Positions 56,312 to 64,000 of a DNA stretch of 64,000 nucleotides are shown here, one piece after another (the first letter of the stretch is position 1; each line of letters begins with the position of its first letter). The translations under genes and the position numbers were made by a program. Source of the stretch: Macrostomum hystrix (lineage: Eukaryota; Platyhelminthes; Macrostomidae); contig CATNEN010000001.1 of assembly GCA_950097015.1 (NCBI GenBank), positions 13,475,501 to 13,539,500 on the forward strand, in the 5' to 3' direction. The notes beneath the pieces were generated by a model. That model was not told where the DNA came from. It did not search any database and saw only the letters and a program-made list of their open reading frames with translations.

Positions 56312-59288
56312 GTGTGTGTGTGTTGGTTCAGATCCCTCGCTAGGCATACGGGGGGCGCGCCAGCGCGCCCGACGCCTCGACGAAGGCCCGCACCCCTTCT
56401 GGGTCGTTCTGCAGGGGGGACATAGAGCCGTTGATAGCCTCTGGGATGTGAAGCCGGCGCTCCTCCGCCCACCTGGGGCAGTCTAACAGGAAATGCCGGG
56501 TGTCTTCTTCGGGGGCATTGCAGTGCGGGCAGGCAGCGGTTGGGTCGCGGCCCCAACGATGCCGGGTGGCCTGCAGGAAGGGCGCCCGGTTGGCCCGAAG
56601 CTGGTACAGCGCCACCTCGGCCGTCCGCGGCCAGCCTGGCCGGTGGATGAACTGCGCTCCGCCGCAGAGCCTGTGGGGGTGGTCCGCCGGAACTAGCTGA
56701 TTATACTCAGCCAGTTCGGCCGCTCGTCCCTGGCGACGGAGGGCGGCCCTGGCGGCCGACACGGGGACAGGCTGGGGGTCTTGCTGCATGGCGGACCCTC
56801 TCCGGGCCAGCTCATCGGCGGCCTCGTTAAGCGCAAGGCCTGCATGCCCTGGGATCCAGATGACCGTTGGCCTGTGCTCGCTGGCCAGCTGTTGGAGCAG
56901 GATCGCGGCTTGCGCGGTGGCGTGGTCTTGCAGGCACTTGGTCGAGGACTGCAGCCGCTGGAACAGGGCTCGTGAGTCGAACAGCAGCCAGATCGCCGAG
57001 CTCGGCTTCCCCCGAAGGAGACCGAGGGCTGCCTCGAGCCCCGCCGCCGCCGCGGCCGCTTCTGAAGTGGTCGAACTGGTCCACCGTCCGGTCGGGATAC
57101 TGCCCTTGACGTCGGGGCCGATAGCATTACGCCGGATGATGTAGCCTCCACCGCCATTTCTGAAGCCTTCTTCCGCCGCCCCGTCTGTCCAGACTTCGAG
57201 GTACGGCGGGTCGCTCCGGCGAAGGGAGTCCAGCAGTTCTAAGGCCCTCGCGCGTCGGACCTCCGGGGGCTCCTCGCGCCCAGCATCCGCCGCAGCGAAG
57301 CGGGCCGAGTGATGAGGGGTCCACGGCCGGTGCAGGCAGGAGAGCGGAACGCACCCCTCAATGTTCCGCGCGTGACATCCCGCCTCCTCCAGGGCCGCAA
57401 GCGCCGTCTCTCTCCAGCACCCGCGGGTCCCGCCCCCTCTCGACCGCAGTCTCGTCGTGTTCGGCGGGGGGTCGGTTAGCTTCCGCAGCGGGTGGCCCTC
57501 GCTGAACTGGCGGCATCGCAGGTAGAGCTCAGCCGCCCGAATCCGGCAAATGATGTCCAGGGGCTGTAGCCCGGCGTCCGCGATCAGCGCAGCAGCCCGG
57601 GCACCGGGACTGACACCGGTGATGGCCCGGGCCGCGGCGTAATTCATCGATTCCAACCGCTCCCGGTGGGTACGAGCCAGAAAAGGCCACCACACCTCCG
57701 CCGCGTACAGCCCCGCCGGGCGAACGTAGCCGCAGTAGAGCCGACGAAGCGTATCAGCGTCAGCTCCCCACCGGCGGGAAGCCACAGCCCGCAGGGCGTT
57801 GAGCCGGCTCCGCATGGCAGCCAGCGCGCGACGGGCCTGCTCGGCGAAGGTGACCTGGGAGTCCACGAACACCCCCAGGATGCGCGCCTCCTTCCGGCAG
57901 CTGATCGTCTGCCCACCGACCTGGAGCTGAACAGAGTTGCGGAAGGCCTCGGTATTCTCCACGGGATGGGTACTCACCAGCAGGGCCTCGGTCTTGTTTG
58001 GGGCCAGTTCGAAGTGATGCTGCTGGCACCAGGTTTCTGCCGCTTCCAGCGCTTGTTGCATGTTCTCCGCCGCTGCCGCCGCAGTGCCCGCCGACGTCTT
58101 GATGGACAGGTCATCGGCGTATTGCAGCGGCTTACAGAGCGGGGCGGCGGACTGGATGGCGTCTGGCAGGGTACAGGTCGCAATGTTGAATAGCAGCGGG
58201 GACAACGGACTGCCTTGCGGGACTCCCTCCTTCAGGATCTTGGGCCGGCTCATGCTATCAACCCAGCGCACTCGAGCTCTCCGGTCAGCCAGAAACGCGC
58301 GGATCCAGCGCAGCCACCGTCCCGGGGCGCTCGCTCGAGCCAGTTGCCGCAGCACCCCGAGGCGCCAGGTTCGGTCAAAAGCAGCGAAGAAGTCGATCGC
58401 TGCCACCAGGGTCCTCGTCATCGGCCGCGTCTGCAGGTCGTCAAAGGCCGGCTGGGCCAGCTGCGCTAGGGCGTCAACCGTGCTGCGGCTGGCGCGAAAC
58501 CCGGACTGCGCGTCCGGGAGCAGGCCGATCTCCTCCGCCCAGGCCGCCAGCCTGCGCTGCACCATCGCTTCTAACGTCTTCCCGACACAGCTGAGCAGCG
58601 AGACAGGTCGGAAGGATGCCGGGTCGCTCTTGGGCTTGCCCTTCTTGGCAATGGGCGTGATGATGGCCGTGCGCCAGCCCGAAGGAACCTTGCCCTCCAA
58701 CCAGCTCCGGTTGAGCAGGGAGAGCAGGGCGACCCGTCCGATCGACGGGAGGTTTTGAAGAAAAGCCGGGAGAACTCCGTCTTGACCCGGCGCCTTCCCC
58801 TCGATCTCCCTCAGAACGACGTCCAGCTCTGCCAGGTGGAACGGGGTGGACCGCAGGTCGTCCGTCTCGTTCTGCAGAGCGCGGCGGACCTCCCTCCTGG
58901 CAGCCTGCTGATCTGTCTTCGGAACGCGGAGTCGGCTTGCCTCCGCATAGGTCGCCATCGCCATGTCTGCCTTCTCCCGGTCAGAGGTCGCGGTCTTGTT
59001 GCCCTTGCGGAGCGGGGTGTCAGGGAGCGGCTCATGCGCTCGGCCATCGAGGGCCCTGATGGTGTTCCAGACCTTGTTGTCTGGGGACCTGGCCGACAGC
59101 TCCGCGACGAAACCTTGCCAGGACTCGGTCTTCGCCTGTTGGTACACTCGGTCGGCTTGGTCGCGGGCAGCGCGGTACCTCGCCGCGGCTTCCAAGTCCC
59201 CTGGCGCGGCTCTGGCTGCCGCTAAGGCGCCGCGAGTGGCGCCCTGGGCCCGTCTGCATCGCTCGTCCCACCAGCTCTTGGCCGGAAC
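56312..59288 (-). mobile_element. 5'-truncated RNase H-bearing LINE nested in ORF1 of the AlkB element
   Basis: Flanked by the 13-bp repeat acgagccggtccg (minus strand: 59289-59301 and 56299-56311). The 5' end is truncated inside the endonuclease-RT linker (KSWWDERC is the first recognisable motif), and the 3' end has a short (ac)n tail after gagggatctgaacc. Typical of target-primed insertion with incomplete reverse transcription. Confidence 0.88.
56340..59195 (-). CDS. nested LINE ORF2: reverse transcriptase plus RNase H, open frame
   Basis: 951 codons without interruption, continuing upstream in frame to the truncation at 59288. RT: GKAPGQDGVLPAFL, FRPVSLLSCVGKTLEAMV, AIDFFAAFDRTW (motif A), GVPQGSPLSPLLFN (motif B), QYADDLSIK (catalytic motif C), RILGVFVD. 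RNase H: WTDGAAEEGF, TSEAAAAAAG with Glu, LLFDSRALFQ, WIPGHAGLALNEAADELA. The C-terminal zinc motif is CPHC...H....C. I superfamily. It is GC-rich compared with the surrounding host DNA. The intact frame suggests recent insertion, but without an endonuclease domain the copy is not autonomous. Confidence 0.9.
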   Translation of the reverse strand: MEAAARYRAARDQADRVYQQAKTESWQGFVAELSARSPDNKVWNTIRALDGRAHEPLPDTPLRKGNKTATSDREKADMAMATYAEASRLRVPKTDQQAARREVRRALQNETDDLRSTPFHLAELDVVLREIEGKAPGQDGVLPAFLQNLPSIGRVALLSLLNRSWLEGKVPSGWRTAIITPIAKKGKPKSDPASFRPVSLLSCVGKTLEAMVQRRLAAWAEEIGLLPDAQSGFRASRSTVDALAQLAQPAFDDLQTRPMTRTLVAAIDFFAAFDRTWRLGVLRQLARASAPGRWLRWIRAFLADRRARVRWVDSMSRPKILKEGVPQGSPLSPLLFNIATCTLPDAIQSAAPLCKPLQYADDLSIKTSAGTAAAAAENMQQALEAAETWCQQHHFELAPNKTEALLVSTHPVENTEAFRNSVQLQVGGQTISCRKEARILGVFVDSQVTFAEQARRALAAMRSRLNALRAVASRRWGADADTLRRLYCGYVRPAGLYAAEVWWPFLARTHRERLESMNYAAARAITGVSPGARAAALIADAGLQPLDIICRIRAAELYLRCRQFSEGHPLRKLTDPPPNTTRLRSRGGGTRGCWRETALAALEEAGCHARNIEGCVPLSCLHRPWTPHHSARFAAADAGREEPPEVRRARALELLDSLRRSDPPYLEVWTDGAAEEGFRNGGGGYIIRRNAIGPDVKGSIPTGRWTSSTTSEAAAAAAGLEAALGLLRGKPSSAIWLLFDSRALFQRLQSSTKCLQDHATAQAAILLQQLASEHRPTVIWIPGHAGLALNEAADELARRGSAMQQDPQPVPVSAARAALRRQGRAAELAEYNQLVPADHPHRLCGGAQFIHRPGWPRTAEVALYQLRANRAPFLQATRHRWGRDPTAACPHCNAPEEDTRHFLLDCPRWAEERRLHIPEAINGSMSPLQNDPEGVRAFVEASGALARPPYA

Positions 59289-61264
59289 CGGACCGGCTCG
59301 TCGGTGCGGCTCTCTTCGCAGCTGAACTTCAGAAAGTCAGTGCAGATGCCTTCGCGAAGGCACTGGTCGAATGTGGCTCTCGACTTCGTAAAGATGCGCA
59401 TGTACCGGGTGGCCTGCCCGGATGTTCGCGCACGGATCCGATGCACACTCGTGATGTCGAGCTTCAAGGACTCGCGGAGCATGCTGGCGAATTCGGCCTC
59501 CGTGAAGGAAAACGGCACGTCGAGCGCTACAAAGGTGAGTAGTGACTGCTGCCGTACTCTGTCAGCGCCAGTCCGGTTGTCCAGCGGCCGTGATCGTGCT
59601 GGTCGACGCTCGACACGGTGGCCGAGGAGGCTGTCCTGACGCAGAGCACCGCCTAGGAAGACGTTGTAATCCCGCTCAGTGGCCGGGAATACTAGGTAGG
59701 CGGGCTGATTGGCCATCTCGGCTGTGTTGACGGCACGGGCATCGCCGGCAAAGTTGGCCTGCAGCCAGGTGATGAAGGCCACCAGCTTGCCCGCCGCGTT
59801 TCGGTGAACTTCAAAGACCACCGGTGGAATGGCAGCTTGGGGTCTTCGCAATGGAGCGCGGGCCGAAGCCACCTGCGCATAGGGCCGCGCTGTCGCATCC
59901 TGGGTCGTTGAAGCCGCCGCCGCCGACGCCGCCGACGAACCCGTCACCGCGGTTGCCGACGCTGCCGCCGCACCAGCCGCCGCACCTCGGCCGCCGCCGC
60001 CACCTCGCGTGCCTCGCTGTCTGCCGCCGCCGCCACCGCGGCTGCCTCGCTGCTGACCGCCGCCGCCGCGCTGACCACGTGCGCCGCGCTGACCACCGCC
60101 GCCGCGCTCTGCCTGCTGGTCCTTGGGCTGGCCTGGGTTGCCTTGCCGGTCGCTGAAGGGACCGCAGTCCAGTGGCTGGCTGTAGGTTGGGTCGTCGGTC
60201 GCCGCCCTCTTGCGCCGCAGCTCCGGCTTGGTGACGCGGAACGTCAGCGAGATGCGGACGCCGGTCTGAGTGCGAGCTGCAGGCACCTGATGCTGCAGCC
60301 GCTTCTGGCAGTTACCTCCCATCAGGATCAGCGATCCGGGGAGCGTCGGAAATCGGTGCGTGACGTTGCCGTCACGTCGACGCAACATAAAAGTGCGCTC
60401 AGCGCCGAAAGACACTGTCGCTATAGTCGGCTTGTCACCGAGCTCCTCCTCGTCATCCGCATGCCACGGAATCCGGTCTTCTGGCTCGGTGTAGAAGTTC
60501 ACCAGAACGGAGTTGAACTTCGGGACCTCGAGCCCAGCATCGTCGTAAAGGAAGTCACGAATGTCTTCGATTACTGGATGCCAGGTTTGATTTTCCTTCA
60601 GCTCAACCCCGCTGTAGGTGTACGCCGGGCCGATCCAGAAGACACGGCGCTGCTCGTGCGGGCGATGACGGAAGGCGAGTGGGAGCACGTCTGCCATCAG
60701 GCGCTGGTATATTTGGTCAGCGACCTCGCCAAGAAAGTAGGGCGCGTAGACGATGGTGCAGTCGCCCGCGTAGGTCGTCTGCTGGCACTCGCTGAAGTCC
60801 GGCTCGTCAGGGAAGACGATCTGCGAGATGTCGGCGTCTGACTGTGCAGCGGTGGGCTTCGGAATTGTCGTCAGGGCACTTGCCGTCGACTCGGATGCTG
60901 TTGGCGCTGGCGCAAGTGCTGCCGCAGCCTCAGTCTGTTGAGCAGCCGTCTCGGCTGCCTCGGCTTCATCGACGGACATTCTGTCGGCCGTCTCGTTTGA
61001 GTCCGCAGTCGCGGGGGCCGCAGTCACTGCTGGAGGCTCGTCTTCGACTATCACTAGCCGACCTTCTGGTGGGCTGAGCGAGCCGCGGTCTTGGGTGCTG
61101 GTTGCCGGTTCAGAGGTCTCGCTGGCCGGCATCGGAGTCGACATCAGCGCTGTCGCGACCTTCGGCTGCAGCTTGCGACTGGCGTCTTCGGTGCGGCCGT
61201 ACCGATGCTCGAGCGAGGGGCGGCCGTCGTGTTTTTTTGAAGTTGTGGCGCGATTCGCAGCCAT
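59289..61264 (-). CDS. N-terminal part of retroelement ORF1 with AlkB dioxygenase, RGG box and RRM
   Basis: From the ATG at 61264 (MAANRATTSKKHDGR), chosen because upstream codons lie in the 5' UTR and the sister copy diverges there. Residues 1-165 are disordered and Ala/Ser/Pro/Glu-rich. Residues about 169-346 are an AlkB-type 2-oxoglutarate/Fe(II) dioxygenase: WIGPAYTYSG, FNSVLVNFY, WHADDEEELGDKPTIATVSF, GSLILMGGNCQKRLQHQVP and RISLTFR. The iron ligands H268, D270 and H325 and the 2-oxoglutarate arginines R337 and R343 (Rx5R) are all present. Residues 387-426 are an RGG box (RGGGGQRGARGQRGGGG and on). Residues about 574-651 form an RRM-like fold (LLTFVALDVPFSFTEAEF, RYMRIFTKSRATF). The ORF continues at 55584-56298; together about 896 residues. 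Predicted role: RNA-binding retroelement protein with a demethylase-type domain, perhaps reversing N-alkylation of its RNA or cDNA. Substrate is inference. The frame now runs into nested LINE sequence. Confidence 0.88.
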
Positions 61265-61489
61265 ATGGCGTGATTTCTCACTGGTGCAAGGTAAACAAAA
61301 TAAGCAAAGGGGGCAGGTGGCACACAAAGTGCGCACTCAAGGGAGGGGGTGGGGGACTGCTAGACTAAAACTAAAACTACAAGTACAGGGGGAGAGAGAG
61401 ACTGCAAAAATAAAACTAAAACAGGTGAGAATGTACAAAGGGCACTATCGGGAGCTTACTGGTGTACTTTAAAAGTACCCCCTTCTAGG

Positions 61490-64000
61490 AATGGGGTTGC
61501 ACAAATCAAGGAACACTCAATGAATGTACCTCTCCACGGAAATCTTTGTTGTTAAAACGAATTCCCCAAAGGACTGGGGCGCGGATCAGTTTCGAAAAAC
61601 TCTACCGCTGAATTTTAAGATATATTTAACCGAATTTATTAAAAATTTACAAGCGATTCGATTTAGATTATTTTATACGGATATCAAACATAGAAATTAG
61701 TAAATAATTAGTAAATAAGTAAATAAATGGATAATAAATATTTTAATAAAAAAATAAATATAAAAGCTTGCAGTTTGTGAGCAAAGAGCAAAAGTGACAA
61801 TACAGCCATTGGTACTCATAGGCAATAAAAGACATTAAGTCAGTAGGATAAGAGCGTAAAAAATGGAATGACAGAGCAGCTGAGCACTGCTCACCAGCCC
61901 ACTAAAGCCCAGGCAGCTATTTAAATTTTATTTTGGTTTTTCTTTCAGGGCCATAGTTGTCAGAGACTGCTCAACCCTGGATTTGGAGTCGGTTCTGCCT
62001 GTTGATTTGTCCCCGCCTCAGGGTAGCCCACAGGACATTGAGGATGGGGACTCGGCCCGGAGCGCGAGGCAGCTCCGGCTCGATGTGGAAGCCGTGCAGC
62101 CGAGCTGCTCTCATCTTGAGCAGCCAGGCCACACCGAGCTGTTTGACTCTGGCCGAGAGCATTGGCATGCCGGCCATTTTGTGAAGGTACTCGGTGCTCA
62201 GGTAGGAAGGCACACCGTAGCAGATTCGCAGAGCAAGGTTCTGGATCTTTTGTAGCTTGATCTGGTTGGTGACGCAGATCAGAGTCAAGATTGGGGCGCC
62301 GTAGGTGAGAGCGCTCTCACCGTAGGCCCTGTACAGCATCTTGAGAGTGACGCTGCTCAGTTTGGTGATCTTGGCGATGCGGCACAGGGACATGACAATG
62401 GCCCTGCACGTGTTCGCCATGTTGTCGACGTGTTTGTTCAAACAAAGATTGGCGTCGAGGAGGACACCTAGAAATTTTACTTCCTGACAGTAGGGGACCT
62501 CCGTCTGTCCCAGCTGCAGTTTGGGTCGCAAGTTGGCGCGAGCTTTCGGCTTGTAGTTGAAGGCGATGGCCTTGCTCTTGTGGGCATTCAGTCTGATGCC
62601 TTGCTTTCCGCACCACTCCCAGACTTGTCTGAGGTAGCTCTGGAGGCATGTCCGCAGACCATCAAAGGTGTCTGCGGAGGCCCAGATGGCCATGTCGTCA
62701 GCAAATTGACTGCGTTTCACGTTTGGATTTTCAGGAATCGGCTTTGTGCTGACGTACAGCAGGTACAGGAGAGGACTCAAGATGCCTCCCTGAGGTACGC
62801 CAGCTAGGATTCTGATCAGCTCACTGAGCGAGTTGTTGACTCGCACCTGGATGTACCTGTTCCTGAGGTAGTCAGACAGGATGCGCGTCAGCATCGAAGG
62901 AAAGCCAGCGTTGAGCATGCGGCTCCTGAGCATGTCGTGCCAGGCAGAGTCAAAGGCCGCCTCTACATCAAGGAAGACTGCAGCGGCCCTCTTTGCTTTG
63001 CACTTTGCGACCATCATGTCCTGCACCAGTCGGCACAGGTTGTCGTAGGTGGAGTGGACTTTGCGATAAGCGCATTGGTCATCGCCAAGAATGTTCTTGT
63101 CCTCAAGGTATTTGGAGAGTCTCTTGGCAATCAGCTTCTCAAACACCTTGCCTAAGCAAGAGGTCAGGCTGATTGGCCTGTACGAGTTTGGATTGTCTGG
63201 CGGTTTGTCAGGCTTCGGGATCATTGTCACCACAGCTTTCTTCCAAGCGCTGGGGAAGATCCCTTGACTGAAGCAGGCGTTAAAGAGTTTGGTGATCCTG
63301 GTGTTCGCCACGCCTTCAAGGCCGAGGGTTTGAGCACTCGATTGGGAATCTTATCCAGCCCGGGTGCTCCATCAGGCTTGAGGTGCTCAAGCTCCCACAC
63401 TGTGTCGGCTACAGTGAATGCGGCTTCAAGCGGGTGAGTGGCTATGCCATTGATGTCGGCCGGAATCGGATAGAAAGCGATGAACTTGGCCACTTCGGCC
63501 ACCTCCTGTTTGAGCTGCTCGCAAGTGGATGGGACTGGGCGCATCTTTGAGTCCAGAGTGGCAGCGAGAAGGTTCGCTTTCTCCAGATCAGTGTGCGCAC
63601 TGGTTTGACCCGAAGTGAGGGTTGGAATGGAGCTGGGCTTGAACTTGCCCATCAGCTTCCTGGTGTCATGCCAGAAGTTCTTGACCTTGCTGTTCTTGCT
63701 GTTCTCGACAACATTCTCACACAGCTTGGTGAGCTTGCCGCTCTGGAAGGAAGTGATTTCCCTTTTGATCCTGTTGGCCATTTGGTTGGCCAGCCTTTTA
63801 AAGTTTTCATCCCCGGTGCTGTTGAAGAGGCGTCTGAGTCGTCGGCGCTCTTTGATCAGCTCAAGGATGTGCTTGGGCAGAGCATTTCGGCCACCACAGT
63901 CTGGCACAGTCGACTCAATGACCGTGTGGATGGCCTTTGTGATGAGCTCGACCTCGGCGTCGATTTGCTGAGCACTCGATAGGCGAGTCGGCTGGTCAGG
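61490..64000 (-). mobile_element. next copy of the AlkB retroelement, 3' end only in window
   Basis: Bases 61490-64000 repeat 52244-54754 at a constant offset of 9246, with no difference that I can see: the 3' UTR and the end of ORF2. Its 5' part lies beyond the window. Whether it also carries the nested LINE would tell segmental duplication from independent insertion. Confidence 0.88.
61971..64000 (-). pseudogene. ORF2 (RT part) of the second AlkB-element copy
   Basis: Same RT motifs as 52725-54754 (FLDVEAAFDSAW, QFADDMAIW) and the same frame break near 63320-63335. Truncated by the window end inside the endonuclease-RT linker (RRRLRRLFNST region and upstream). Confidence 0.85.

Larger units (their letters stand above)
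52244..61489 (-). mobile_element. Jockey-like non-LTR retrotransposon with AlkB-bearing ORF1, complete copy with nested insertion
   Basis: Read right to left: 5' UTR (about 61489-61265), ORF1 (61264-55584, interrupted by another LINE at 56312-59288), a 67-base gap, ORF2 (55516-52725) with endonuclease and RT but no RNase H, and an AT-rich 3' UTR (about 52724-52244). The exact ends are uncertain, since copies abut on both sides. ORF1 with CCHC knuckles plus an EN-RT ORF2 without RNase H is the Jockey/CR1 layout. A 1-base frame break near 54070 in ORF2 makes this copy inactive. A possible 58-base mini-intron lies in the 5' UTR (61402-61459, gtaagc...tttttgcag). Confidence 0.75.

Noticed and set aside
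59222-59288. C-terminal 22 residues of the long AlkB open frame
   Set aside because: They are read from the nested LINE past the target-site duplication and do not belong to ORF1.

Overview
This is a window of animal nuclear DNA: intron-containing genes with GT/AG junctions, TATA promoters, a seven-transmembrane receptor, a secreted PAN plus fucolectin-type protein, SLC23 transporters, tRNA-derived SINEs, and many non-LTR retrotransposons. No bacterial or organellar features were seen. The gene content and extreme minisatellite load fit an invertebrate, possibly a free-living flatworm of the Macrostomum type; that assignment is inference and cannot be settled from this window.

Layout. 1-3340: no recognised gene; a 23-bp perfect hairpin and an LTR-like promoter. 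3341-9700: a decayed hAT (DUF4371/ZMYM1-like) transposase with a complete but frameshifted RTE-like LINE (5577-9430) in its 3' flank. 11857-12374: a Ty3/gypsy integrase relic. 13795-17484 (minus): a two-exon secreted PAN/fucolectin-lectin gene whose intron holds a 27-bp minisatellite and a SINE. 21512-22909: an intact aminergic (histamine H3-like) GPCR. 24267-27075: simple and minisatellite arrays. 28054-39366 and 42146-45586 (minus): two nearly identical tandem copies of an SLC23 nucleobase/ascorbate transporter gene. All seven exons of the first copy and exons 2-7 of the second can be placed with matching intron phases. A third, decayed SLC23 relic lies at 49504-50055. Several introns of these genes are almost nothing but a tandem array. 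A 6.06-kb I-superfamily LINE sits in intron 4 of the first copy. 46020-47815: a 30-bp higher-order array. 50427-51046: an internally deleted Tc1 element with intact terminal repeats.

51675-64000 (minus) is the most unusual part: a head-to-tail array of three copies of a Jockey-like non-LTR retrotransposon. Its first ORF carries a full AlkB-type 2-oxoglutarate/Fe(II) dioxygenase domain (HxD...H...Rx5R all present), followed by an RGG box, an RRM-like domain and three CCHC knuckles. The middle copy is complete at both ends. It is interrupted by a 5'-truncated RNase H-bearing LINE (56312-59288) that made a 13-bp target-site duplication inside ORF1; the ORF1 frame is continuous across the insertion site.

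The host genes do not form a pathway. The window is best read as three ordinary animal loci (lectin, receptor, transporter pair) embedded in repeats, plus a nest of retroelements.
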